DNA from: an uncultured Spirochaetaceae bacterium
Lineage (GTDB): Bacteria > Spirochaetota > Spirochaetia > Treponematales > Treponemataceae
Assembly: GCA_902792795.1 (NCBI GenBank)
Contig: CADBBB010000007.1
Span: forward strand, 1-50,525
Length of the DNA stretch: 50,525 bases
Reading direction: 5' to 3'
Below the pieces are notes generated by a model, which was given only the letters and a program-made list of their open reading frames with translations, ran no database searches and was not told the DNA's origin. Below, piece by piece: positions 21,731 to 29,866 of the stretch (its first letter is position 1; the number at the start of each line of letters is the position of its first letter). A program made the translations under genes and the position numbers.

Positions 21731-23011
21731 ATGAAGAAAAGTCATGTTATTGTTGCATCGGTAGCCGCCGCTGCAATGCTTCTTGTAACAAGCTGCGGAA
21801 AAGCTGGAAGCAAAGAAGAAGCGAAGAAATTGGTCGTTTGGTCTTTCACAGACGAGCTTCAGACAATGATCGACAAGTACTACAAAGTCGACCGCCCCGA
21901 TGTCGAGATCGAGTACTCGCTCACTCCGACAGACCAGTTCCCCAACAAGTTGGACCCCGTTTTGGCCTCAGGCAACGGCGCTCCCGACGTTTTCGCCTTG
22001 GAAGACGCTTTCGTTCGCAAGTATGTTGAACAGGGCGACAAGCTCATGCTCGACTTGACGGACGTTTACAACGAAGTTAAGAACAAGATGATTCCGTATC
22101 CTGCCGAAGTTGGTATGAAAGACGGAAAAGTTTACGGCCTTTCTTGGCAGGCTTGTCCTGGCGCCTACTTCTATCGCCGCTCATTGGCCAAGAAGTACCT
22201 CGGATCTGACGATCCCGCCACAGTTCAGAAGGCTTTCGCCAACTGGAAGACATTCCTCGACACAGCCCGCGCCCTCAAGAAGGCTTCTGGCGGAAAGTGC
22301 GTTATCCTTTCTACAACTGGCGACTTGTTCAAGCCGTTCCAGGGCGCCCGCAAGGGACCGTGGATCCAGGGCGGAAAGTTGGTCGTAGACCCCGCCATGG
22401 AAGACTACATGGAAATGGCCAAGACTCTCAAGGACGAAGGACTTGAAGGACGCCAGGGACAGTGGTCAGAAGGCTGGTTCGCCGGATTCAAGGGCGAGCT
22501 CAAGGACGAAGCCGGAAAGCCGGTTGAAGTGTTCGGAACATTCTTGCCCACATGGGGACTCCACTACGTTCTTAAGCCCAACGCTGGCAACACAGCTGGC
22601 GACTGGGGCATGATCGCTGGACCCGCTCCCTACCGCTGGGGCGGCACTTGGGTTGGCGCCTACAAAGGAACAAAGGTTCCCAAGTTGGCCAAAGACTTCA
22701 TCAAGTACGTTGCCACAGACGACGGATTCTTGACACGCTGGGCCAAAGACACAGGCGACGTTGTTTCTAACAACAACGTTATCAACGCCATCAAAGACAC
22801 ATACAACGAGCCGTTCCTTAACGGACAGAACCACTACGCTGAGTTCGCCGCCATGGCCAACAACGTAGACGGAAAGCTCAACCAGGGAACAGACCAGGCC
22901 ATCGAAGGATTCTGGGGCGAAGCGGTTGGCTCATTCGTAAACGGCGAGAAGTCTAAGGCTGAAGCCTTGGCCGACTTCAAGAAGCACGTTGCTGACGAGC
23001 TTGGATTCTAA
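21731..23011 (+). CDS. Sugar ABC transporter binding lipoprotein (probable xylo-oligosaccharides)
   Basis: A 426-residue family 1 solute-binding protein with lipobox VTSC (Cys22). Characteristic parts are KKLVVWSFTDELQTMIDKYY, GNGAPDVFALEDAF, VYGLSWQACPGAYFYRRSLA and FIKYVATDDGF. GGAGGAA precedes ATG 21731. Codon use is strongly biased, as expected for a very abundant protein. The ligand is inferred from the GH43 beta-xylosidase in the same operon; cellobiose or arabino-oligosaccharides remain possible. A terminator hairpin separates it from the permeases. Confidence 0.87.
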   Translation: MKKSHVIVASVAAAAMLLVTSCGKAGSKEEAKKLVVWSFTDELQTMIDKYYKVDRPDVEIEYSLTPTDQFPNKLDPVLASGNGAPDVFALEDAFVRKYVEQGDKLMLDLTDVYNEVKNKMIPYPAEVGMKDGKVYGLSWQACPGAYFYRRSLAKKYLGSDDPATVQKAFANWKTFLDTARALKKASGGKCVILSTTGDLFKPFQGARKGPWIQGGKLVVDPAMEDYMEMAKTLKDEGLEGRQGQWSEGWFAGFKGELKDEAGKPVEVFGTFLPTWGLHYVLKPNAGNTAGDWGMIAGPAPYRWGGTWVGAYKGTKVPKLAKDFIKYVATDDGFLTRWAKDTGDVVSNNNVINAIKDTYNEPFLNGQNHYAEFAAMANNVDGKLNQGTDQAIEGFWGEAVGSFVNGEKSKAEALADFKKHVADELGF

Positions 23012-23030
23012 TCCAAACCACAGTTAAGAT

Positions 23031-23118
23031 TTCAGTCCGCTCTTTTGGGCGGATTGAAGTCGCAAACAGGGCGCAGGAAGATTAATCAGCGCGATTTGTC
23101 GGACTGCGCCCTTTTTTT
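23031..23118 (+). terminator. Double hairpin terminator after the binding-protein gene
   Basis: First stem TTCAGTCCGC (23031-23040) with GCGGATTGAA (23049-23058). Second stem AGGGCGCAG (23068-23076) with CTGCGCCCT (23104-23112), followed by seven T. The remaining ~100 nt before the permease start hold a C7 run (23177-23183) and a GGAG RBS; no second promoter was recognised. Confidence 0.75.
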
Positions 23119-23225
23119 AACTTAATTTTGCTAAAAATAAAAACAAAAAATTATTATTGATGTTTTTTCTGTGATTCCCCCCCTCAAGCGACGGATTCAC
23201 AAAACGGGTTTTTTAGGAGAAAAAC

Positions 23226-24212
23226 ATGCCTTTATTGAAAACTAAAAAAGCGAAAGGATCCGAAGCGCGTCTTGCAAAATACGGCGTGTTCTTTGTTCTG
23301 CCCTTCCTTTGCGTTTACGCAATATTCAATTTGTGGCCGACATTGTACACGATTTTGCTTTCGTTCACAAACCTCCAAGGCTTCAACACCTTGGGCAGCC
23401 CCGAAACGCAGTTTGTCGGCGCCGCCAACTTTGCCGCCCTTGTAAAGGACCCGAACTTTTGGGGCGCTGTTATCAACACGTTCATCATGTGGGGCTTCAA
23501 CTTCGCTCCGCAGTTGGGAATCGCCCTTATTTTCGCGGTTATCTTCACCGATCCTGGAATGAGCGGGCTTAAAGGAAAGAACGCTTTCCGCGCGATTTTC
23601 TATCTTCCAAACTTGCTTACGGCGGCCTCGGTAGCCATTTTGTTCCGAAGCCTTTTTGCATATCCGATTGGACCTGTAAACCAATTCTTCACAAAGATTG
23701 GAATTCAGCACGAATTTACCCAAGCATCAGGCGAGGTTATTAAAGAAGGCCTTAACTTCTTCCGCAGCCCCGCTTGGTCTCGCGGAATCGTTTCCTTCAT
23801 CCAGTGGTGGATGTGGTGCGGCCAAACCTTGATTATGTTGATGGCGGGAATCACTTCAATTTCTCCGTCATTGTATGAGTCGGCCGTTGTCGACGGCGCC
23901 ACCCAGCGCCAGCAGACATGGTACATCACGCTTCCGCTTTTGCGCCCGATGATGCTCTTCTTGCTCGTAACTTCAATCATCGGCGGCATGCAGCTCTTTG
24001 AAATCCCCTTCTTGCTGACCGACATGCGCGGCGGCCCGGATTACAAGATTAGAACGATGGTTCTGTACATGTACAATACCGCTTTCCAGAACAAGAACAG
24101 GTATGGATACGCTTCGGCGATCGCCATGGGCGTATTTATAATCACAATGTTCTTCTCTGCGTTGGTATTCTTCTTTATGCAGGATCGATCGGAGCCCAAG
24201 GGCAAAAAGTAG
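23226..24212 (+). CDS. Sugar ABC transporter permease, MalF-type
   Basis: A 328-residue permease with six membrane segments and no MalF N-terminal extension. The EAA loop is degenerate at its start: ESAVVDGATQRQQTWYITLP. FLLTDMRGGPDYKIRTMVLYMYN is typical of oligosaccharide (xylobiose/cellobiose) permeases. TTAGGAG lies before ATG 23226. Pairs with the next gene, 10 nt on. Confidence 0.9.
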   Translation: MPLLKTKKAKGSEARLAKYGVFFVLPFLCVYAIFNLWPTLYTILLSFTNLQGFNTLGSPETQFVGAANFAALVKDPNFWGAVINTFIMWGFNFAPQLGIALIFAVIFTDPGMSGLKGKNAFRAIFYLPNLLTAASVAILFRSLFAYPIGPVNQFFTKIGIQHEFTQASGEVIKEGLNFFRSPAWSRGIVSFIQWWMWCGQTLIMLMAGITSISPSLYESAVVDGATQRQQTWYITLPLLRPMMLFLLVTSIIGGMQLFEIPFLLTDMRGGPDYKIRTMVLYMYNTAFQNKNRYGYASAIAMGVFIITMFFSALVFFFMQDRSEPKGKK

Positions 24213-24222
24213 GAGGAAAGAA

Positions 24223-25182
24223 ATGGATTATAAAGCGGCTAAAACTGCCAAACAGAGCGTAGTTTACTTTTTCATGGTTCTGTTTATTTTGATAGCGGTC
24301 ATCCCGGTTTGGTTGATGCTTGTCAACGCCACCCGCACGACCGAAGAGATTAACGCCGGCGTAACCTTGTTGCCCGGAAAGAGTCTCATCAACAACTGGA
24401 ACATTTTGATTACAACCGGTTCCGGCCTTAAAGTGGCCGCCGGCGGACGCTTGATTGACGAGCTCAACAAGCACATCAATCAATATGCCGGAAAATTCGC
24501 CAAAATCGGCGACTGGATCATCTTCTTCAAGGCTGGTAAATTCCAGATTTGGCAAGGCTTCCTTAACTCGGCCATAATCGCGATTTTCTCAACCGGCTTG
24601 AACGTTTACTTCTCGTCTTTGACAGCCTATGCCTTGCACGTATACCGCTTCCGCGGACGCGCCTTCATCTGGGCTTTCATCATGTTCGTTATGATGATTC
24701 CGGCTTCGATTTCGTTCGTCGGTTTCTATCAGTTCATGTCAAGCATCCACTTGGTCGACAGCTTCATACCGTTGATCATTCCGGCCATAGCCAGCTCCGC
24801 GACAGTTTTGTTCATGCGACAGTACATGGCTTCGGTTCTTTCATTGGAATTGATCGACGCGGGCCGCATCGACGGAGCGGGCGAGTTTAGGATTTTCAAC
24901 CAAATCGTTCTACCAATCATGTCGCCGGCCTTGGCCACCCAGTCAATCTTTGGCTTTGTAGGCTCTTGGAACAACTTTGTAACTCCTATGATTTTGCTCC
25001 AGACCGACAGCAAGAAGACTTTGCCGATTTTCGTTCAGTTGCTTCGCGGCGACATTTACCGAACGGAGTTCGGAGCCATCTATATGGGTATCGCGGTTTC
25101 GCTTGTTCCGATTATCATCTTCTACTGCTTCATGTCGCGCTTCATCATAAGCGGCGTTTCAATGGGCGGCGTCAAAGAATAA
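24223..25182 (+). CDS. Sugar ABC transporter permease, MalG-type
   Basis: A 319-residue permease with six membrane segments; the EAA-like loop is LELIDAGRIDGAGEFRIFNQI and the tail ends SGVSMGGVKE. A long periplasmic loop (~70-110, with AGKFAKIGDWIIFFKAGKF) is larger than usual. AGGAGG precedes ATG 24223. No ATPase is encoded nearby. Confidence 0.9.
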   Translation: MDYKAAKTAKQSVVYFFMVLFILIAVIPVWLMLVNATRTTEEINAGVTLLPGKSLINNWNILITTGSGLKVAAGGRLIDELNKHINQYAGKFAKIGDWIIFFKAGKFQIWQGFLNSAIIAIFSTGLNVYFSSLTAYALHVYRFRGRAFIWAFIMFVMMIPASISFVGFYQFMSSIHLVDSFIPLIIPAIASSATVLFMRQYMASVLSLELIDAGRIDGAGEFRIFNQIVLPIMSPALATQSIFGFVGSWNNFVTPMILLQTDSKKTLPIFVQLLRGDIYRTEFGAIYMGIAVSLVPIIIFYCFMSRFIISGVSMGGVKE

Positions 25183-25193
25183 ACTTTATGAAC

Positions 25194-25223
25194 GGGCCGG
25201 CGTTTTGGCCGGCCCTTTTTTTT
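25194..25223 (+). terminator. Terminator-like hairpin just before the GH43 gene
   Basis: GGGCCGGC (25194-25201) pairs with GCCGGCCC (25208-25215) around GTTTTG; eight T follow, then directly the GAGGAAA Shine-Dalgarno of the GH43 gene. It should lower GH43 and regulator expression relative to the transporter. Confidence 0.8.
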
Positions 25224-25235
25224 GAGGAAATAAAA

Positions 25236-26891
25236 ATGTCCAAAGTGAACAATCCTATTTTGACCGGCTTTCACGCCGATCCTTCTATTTGTTATGTGAA
25301 CGGCGAATACTTCATCGCCAATTCAACTTTTGAATGGTATCCCGGCGTTGAGTTGCACAGGTCCAAGGATTTGGTTCACTGGACAAGCGTTCCGTCGCCG
25401 CTTAGCGAGGAACGTCTTTTGAACATGGCGGGCAACATTGAGTCCTGCGGAATTTGGGCGCCCTGCCTGTCATATTCAGAAGGAAAATTTTGGCTCATCT
25501 ACACAAACGTCCGCTCTTGGAACGTTGGCCCGTGGAAGGACACGCCCAACTTTTTGACTACGGCCGAAAACATCGAAGGCCCTTGGTCGGATCCGGTTTT
25601 CTTGAATGCGTCCGGCTTTGACCCGTCGATGTTCCACGACGACGACGGCCGCCACTGGTATCTCAACATGGAATGGGACTACCGCAAGGCCGGCGGCAAC
25701 CACATAGACGGCGCGCCCCAGTTTACCGGCATTTTGTTGCAGGAATACAGCGCCACAAAAAAGCGCCTTATCGGAAAGCCCAAAAAGATTTTTAATGGCA
25801 GCGACATCGGCATGGTGGAAGGAACCCACCTTTACAAGAGGAACGGCTGGTACTACATAATTAGCGCGGAAGGCGGAACAAGCTACGAGCACGCGATTAC
25901 CGTTGGCCGCTCAAAGAGCATTTTTGGCCCTTACGAATTGCATCCTACAAATCCGCTCATTTCCGCTTACAGGCATCCGGAACTTAAGATCCAAAAGTCC
26001 GGCCACGGCCAATGGGCGGAAGGTTCGGACGGAAAGACATACTTGGTTTACTTGTGCGGCCGCCCCTTGCCCGGCACGCTCAACTGCCCGCTTGGACGCG
26101 AGACAAGTTTTGCGGAAATCAAATGGCAGGACGACTGGCCGTGGGTGATGCAGCCCGACGGAAGCTTGCGAAACACCCCGCCGGATTATGTTGAAGTTCC
26201 CGGAAACGCCGAGCTTCTTCCCGGCGAAAAAGACCGCAATGTGGTCGGCAAGCGCGCCGACGAGTATTGCCGCGTGACAAAATATACATTCAACGACACA
26301 GACTTTTTGGCCGACTTCAAGACCTTGCGCTTTCCTATTTTTGGAAAGAAGAGCAAGCGCTTTAGCCTTGACGCGCGCAAGGGCTTTTTGAGAATCGTCG
26401 GCGGCCAGTCTCCGATTTCCACCTATGAGCAAGGAATTCTTTGCCGCAGGCAGACGGACTTTGTCTTTGAGGCTGAGACCAAAATGGAATTCAACCCGAC
26501 ATACTTCCAGCACTTGGCCGGATTGACATACCGCTACAGCGAGACCACGCAGTACAACCTTTGCGTCACTTACGACGAGGAGCTGGGCCGCGTTATTCAG
26601 TTCCAGTCGTTTATGCTCGGCGAATATAGGGAAGGCCAAAAGGCGCCGATTCCCAATGACGGCCCGATTTGGCTCAAGGTGAGCGCCAACTACGACCGCG
26701 CCAACTTCTCTTATTCCACAGACGGAAAGACTTGGCGCATGATTAGGCCGGAACTTGACGTGAACAAGCTTTCCGACGAATACGGCGGAATGGGCTTTAC
26801 AGGCGCCTTTGTCGGAATGTTCTGCGTGGACATGGCTGACTACGCCAACTACGCGGACTTTGAGTACTTCACCTACAGCAAAGGCGAATGA
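25236..26891 (+). CDS. xynB: GH43 beta-xylosidase, cytosolic
   Basis: A 551-residue glycoside hydrolase of family 43, subfamily 11-like, without a signal peptide. The five-blade propeller holds the general base Asp in FHADPS (D15), the pKa-tuning Asp in FDPSMF (D129) and the acid Glu in VEGTHLY (E195). The C-terminal ~200 residues form the beta-sandwich of XynB-type enzymes (LCRRQTDFVFEAETKMEF onwards). It releases xylose from imported xylo-oligosaccharides. ATG 25236 follows GAGGAAATAAAA; a longer in-frame extension to 24966 lies over the permease gene and is rejected. Arabinofuranosidase side activity is possible in this family. Confidence 0.92.
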   Translation: MSKVNNPILTGFHADPSICYVNGEYFIANSTFEWYPGVELHRSKDLVHWTSVPSPLSEERLLNMAGNIESCGIWAPCLSYSEGKFWLIYTNVRSWNVGPWKDTPNFLTTAENIEGPWSDPVFLNASGFDPSMFHDDDGRHWYLNMEWDYRKAGGNHIDGAPQFTGILLQEYSATKKRLIGKPKKIFNGSDIGMVEGTHLYKRNGWYYIISAEGGTSYEHAITVGRSKSIFGPYELHPTNPLISAYRHPELKIQKSGHGQWAEGSDGKTYLVYLCGRPLPGTLNCPLGRETSFAEIKWQDDWPWVMQPDGSLRNTPPDYVEVPGNAELLPGEKDRNVVGKRADEYCRVTKYTFNDTDFLADFKTLRFPIFGKKSKRFSLDARKGFLRIVGGQSPISTYEQGILCRRQTDFVFEAETKMEFNPTYFQHLAGLTYRYSETTQYNLCVTYDEELGRVIQFQSFMLGEYREGQKAPIPNDGPIWLKVSANYDRANFSYSTDGKTWRMIRPELDVNKLSDEYGGMGFTGAFVGMFCVDMADYANYADFEYFTYSKGE

Positions 26892-26895
26892 CAAC

Positions 26896-27936
26896 GTGAT
26901 TACAATATATGATTTGGCCAAGCAAACTGGTTTTTCCGCTCCCACGATTTCCAAGGCCTTGAACGGCAACGGAAAGTTGAGCGAAGAAACGCGCCAAATC
27001 ATTCTTGACGCCGCCAAAAAAGCCGGCTACACGGCCAATATGGCCGCAAAGGCCTTGTCGACCAAACATTCGCGCCTTATAGGCGTCATTTTGGAAGACG
27101 TCGCCATGAAGCGGGGTTTTGAACACCCCCTTTTTGGCGGCCTTTTGAACAAGTTCCGCCATGAGATAGAGATGGCGGGCTACGACCTTTTGTTCCTCTC
27201 AAAGCATTTTAACGACGGAATGTCCTACATCGACCATTGCCGCTACCGCGACGTGGAGGGCATTTTAATTGTAAATCCGATTGACGACGACCCCGAAATG
27301 AAGACCTTGGGCGCTTGCGGAATTCCGTGCGTTAGCGCCAACGAGTTCATTCCCGGCGTGTGCGCGGTTATAAGCGACAACGAGACCGCCGGACGGAGAG
27401 CCGCCCGCGAGTTTTACGAGGCCGGCCACAGAAAGATCGGCTTTTTGGGCGCGCCCTTTAGGGAAAATTCGCCCGCCGCTTTGGAGCGCTACAAGGGCTT
27501 TAAGGCGGAAATAGAGGCTTACGGCCTTGAATTTGACGAGCGGTATTTGGAAGTTTGCGACGCTTGGTGGGACCAGGCCGGCTACGATGGCATGAAAAAA
27601 CTTTACGAGCGCTGCCCCGACATAACGGCGGTCTTTATTGTTTGCGACGCGCTGGCCTTTGGCGCGATGAAATACCTTCTTGAAATTGGAAAGACAATTC
27701 CCGACGACATAAGCGTGATAGGCTTTGACGACGACACGACGGTTTTAAAGGCCGCCCCCATGCTGAGCACTTTTAGGCAGGACCGCGACAGGATAGCGCA
27801 ATTGGCCAGCGAAGTGCTTTTGCAGGAAATAGCGGGAATTCCCGGCCCCGAAGTTGTCCGCGTTCCGGCAGAATATATAAGCCGCGCGAGCGTGCGCCGC
27901 TTTGTCCACGTTCCGCAAATGGGTTTTATATCCTAA
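26896..27936 (+). CDS. LacI-family transcriptional regulator, GTG start
   Basis: A 346-residue regulator. The helix-turn-helix at residues ~2-50 reads ITIYDLAKQTGFSAPTISKALNG and is followed by hinge AAKALSTKHSRLIG. The periplasmic-binding-like domain is complete (GILIVNPI, ISDNETAGRRAAREF, GHRKIGFLG, AVFIVCDALAFGAMKYL, DISVIGFDDD). No upstream ATG fits the alignment; GTG 26896 starts exactly at the conserved HTH, 4 nt after the GH43 stop. As last gene of the operon it probably controls it, through the operator candidate at 21667-21680. The effector is likely a xylo-oligosaccharide or xylose. Ends 11 bp into the convergent sirtuin gene. Confidence 0.9.
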   Translation: MITIYDLAKQTGFSAPTISKALNGNGKLSEETRQIILDAAKKAGYTANMAAKALSTKHSRLIGVILEDVAMKRGFEHPLFGGLLNKFRHEIEMAGYDLLFLSKHFNDGMSYIDHCRYRDVEGILIVNPIDDDPEMKTLGACGIPCVSANEFIPGVCAVISDNETAGRRAAREFYEAGHRKIGFLGAPFRENSPAALERYKGFKAEIEAYGLEFDERYLEVCDAWWDQAGYDGMKKLYERCPDITAVFIVCDALAFGAMKYLLEIGKTIPDDISVIGFDDDTTVLKAAPMLSTFRQDRDRIAQLASEVLLQEIAGIPGPEVVRVPAEYISRASVRRFVHVPQMGFIS

Positions 27937-28663
27937 TTTGTGAAAACACTTTTCCTATTGAGTCGTGGATGGCTAGGTCGGCCTTGGAGTCGGCGGCGGT
28001 CTCGGACTTGTTTATCAAAACCAATTTGTTTCCCCTAAAATAGTTGATGAGGCCGGCGGCGGGGTAGACCACAAGCGAGGTTCCTCCAATAATCAATGTG
28101 TCGGCGGCGGCGATGGCTTGGACGGCGCCGTTTATCACGTTGTCGTCAAGGCCTTCTTCGTAAAGGACAACGTCGGGCTTTACCAGGCCGCCGCACTTGG
28201 CGCAGCGGGGAAGGGTGTCGGGCGAGGTGCCTGAGTTGGCGATAAAGTCTATGTCGTAAGGAGCGCCGCACTTCATGCAAAAGTTGCGCAGGGTGGAGCC
28301 GTGCAGTTCATAAACTTTTTGGCTTCCGGCTGCTTGGTGCAGGCCGTCAATGTTTTGGGTGACGACGGCCAAAAGTTTCCCGGCTTTTTCCATTTCGGCC
28401 AATTTTAAGTGGGCCGCGTTGGGCTTGACGCCCTTTATGATGAGCTTTTCGCGATAAAAGCGGTAGAATTCCTTTGGGTCGGCGTCAAAAAAGGAGCGGC
28501 TGATAATTGTTTCGGGCGGATACTTCCATTTTTGGCTGTAAAGGCCGTCCTGGCTTCTAAAGTCGGGGATTCCGCTCTCCGTGGAAACGCCTGCGCCGCC
28601 AAAAAACACGATTTTGTTGGAACCGTCGATGATTTTTTGAAGTTCTTCTATCTGATTGCCCAT
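27926..28663 (-). CDS. cobB: NAD-dependent protein deacetylase, Sir2 family
   Basis: A 245-residue sirtuin. NAD pocket [28 protein letters not shown], catalytic His in ELHGS, zinc cysteines CMKC and CAKC, then KPDVVLYEE and [12 protein letters not shown] are all present. It removes acyl groups from lysines using NAD. ATG at 28663 (MGNQIEEL) is chosen because a TACAAT -10 box lies 6 nt upstream; an in-frame ATG at 28681 would lie upstream of that box. No Shine-Dalgarno, so probably leaderless. Convergent with the LacI gene (11-bp overlap of the ends). Confidence 0.93.
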   Translation of the reverse strand: MGNQIEELQKIIDGSNKIVFFGGAGVSTESGIPDFRSQDGLYSQKWKYPPETIISRSFFDADPKEFYRFYREKLIIKGVKPNAAHLKLAEMEKAGKLLAVVTQNIDGLHQAAGSQKVYELHGSTLRNFCMKCGAPYDIDFIANSGTSPDTLPRCAKCGGLVKPDVVLYEEGLDDNVINGAVQAIAAADTLIIGGTSLVVYPAAGLINYFRGNKLVLINKSETAADSKADLAIHDSIGKVFSQIRI

Positions 28664-28669
28664 GCCAAT

Positions 28670-28698
28670 ATTGTACAACATTTCGTGTTGTTTTGCTA
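28670..28698 (-). promoter_or_regulatory. Promoter of the sirtuin gene, leaderless geometry
   Basis: Minus strand TAGCAA (28698-28693), 17-bp spacer, TACAAT (28675-28670), 6 nt, ATG. Same arrangement as for fic and the 2H gene. A GCGCTC/GAGCGC inverted repeat (28714-28729) lies between this promoter and the divergent one at 28789. Confidence 0.55.
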
Positions 28699-28788
28699 GT
28701 GGAAATATTTACTGCGCTCTCGCGAGCGCGACTGGCAATAGCGCGCTTTAAGCAAAAAGTAAAACAAAAACGCGGGCAAGAGAATAAT

Positions 28789-28817
28789 TTGACAAAAATT
28801 CATTGTGCGTATATAAT
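28789..28817 (+). promoter_or_regulatory. Consensus promoter of the TRAP/GGDEF pair
   Basis: TTGACA (28789-28794), 17-bp spacer, TATAAT (28812-28817): a perfect sigma-70 consensus. Leader of about 38 nt ending in GGAGAGAAGGT. Confidence 0.82.
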
Positions 28818-28861
28818 AAGAAAATAGTTTAATTGGCGCTTTTGCTTTTTGGAGAGAAGGT

Positions 28862-29866
28862 ATGAAGAGACTTTGTTTGGTTGCCGCCGCGGCATTTTTG
28901 GTTTGCGGACCGTTGATTTCTTGCAAGAAAGGAACCGTTGAGGAAAAAGAAATCACGCTTGTCATGGCGGAAGTCAATCCGGCGGAAACAATCGCCGGAC
29001 AGATGGACCAAGCCTTTAAGCAAAAGGTTGAGGAGCTTAGCGGCGGAAAGATAAAAATAGACTTGCAGTGCTCCGGCATTTTGGGCGACGTGGATTCCGT
29101 CGTCGCCTTGATGATGAAGCCCCACAGCACTATTCACATCCACAGAATGTCCGCCGTAAACATGGCCAGCTACGGCTGCTCGCAGTCTTCTTTGTTGGGA
29201 ATCCCCTACACGTTCGCGAGCAAAGAGGCTTTTTGGAAATTCACCAAGTCCGACATCGCCCAAGAAATTTTGGACGAGCCCGTGGAGATTATGGGCATGA
29301 AGGGGCTCTTTTACGGCGAGGAAGGATTCCGCCACTTCTTTTCAACGACAAAAATCACCGGCGTAAAGGACTTTGAAGGCCTTAGCGCCCGCGGAACCAA
29401 CGACGTGGCCATGCAGGGTCTTTTGGCCGGCCTCAAGACCAAGAGCGTTCCGGTAAACTACGCCGACCTTTACGCCAAGCTGCAAACCGGCGTGATAAGC
29501 GTGGCCGAGCAGCCCATCGCCAATTATTTGGCCAACCATTTTTACCAGGTTGCCCCCTACATGATTTTGGACGGACACACGCTGGGCGTTATGGAAACCA
29601 TCATCACGATGGAAGTCTGGAATTCTTTGAGCGAACGCCAGCAAAAGATTTTGCTTGAGGCCGGAAAATACGCCAGCGAATTTTGCCGCAAGATTTCCCG
29701 AGACGAGGAAGACAAGGTCAAGGCGCAGCTGGTTAAGGAAGGCGCCACGATTACGGAAGTCAAGGACATTCGCCCCTGGCAGGCGGCTTGCGCCGACGTT
29801 GTCAAGGAAGCGTCCAGCGTGGATCCCGCGCTGTATGAAAAAATGCTCAGCTTTTCAAGGAAGTGA
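28862..29866 (+). CDS. TRAP transporter solute-binding lipoprotein (DctP family)
   Basis: A 334-residue DctP-family protein. The signal peptide ends in LISC (a lipoprotein; most DctP proteins are soluble). Family features are KQKVEELSGGKIKIDLQCSG, LLGIPYTFASKEAFWKF, the ligand-arginine region FEGLSARGTND and TIITMEVWNSLSERQQKILLEAG. There are no DctQ or DctM genes next to it. Instead its stop (TGATG) shares a base with the start of a membrane diguanylate cyclase, so the two are made together. The likely role is to report a bound organic acid to the cyclase rather than to feed transport; that is inference. Confidence 0.87.
   Translation: MKRLCLVAAAAFLVCGPLISCKKGTVEEKEITLVMAEVNPAETIAGQMDQAFKQKVEELSGGKIKIDLQCSGILGDVDSVVALMMKPHSTIHIHRMSAVNMASYGCSQSSLLGIPYTFASKEAFWKFTKSDIAQEILDEPVEIMGMKGLFYGEEGFRHFFSTTKITGVKDFEGLSARGTNDVAMQGLLAGLKTKSVPVNYADLYAKLQTGVISVAEQPIANYLANHFYQVAPYMILDGHTLGVMETIITMEVWNSLSERQQKILLEAGKYASEFCRKISRDEEDKVKAQLVKEGATITEVKDIRPWQAACADVVKEASSVDPALYEKMLSFSRK

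Noticed and set aside
24966..25235. Longer GH43 start inside the MalG-type permease gene
   Set aside because: The extension overlaps conserved permease sequence. ATG 25236 has its own RBS and matches the usual N-terminus PILTGFHADPS.
28714..28729. GCGCTC/GAGCGC inverted repeat as a terminator
   Set aside because: It lies between two divergent promoters with no T run. It may be a regulator site, but the evidence is only a 6-bp stem.
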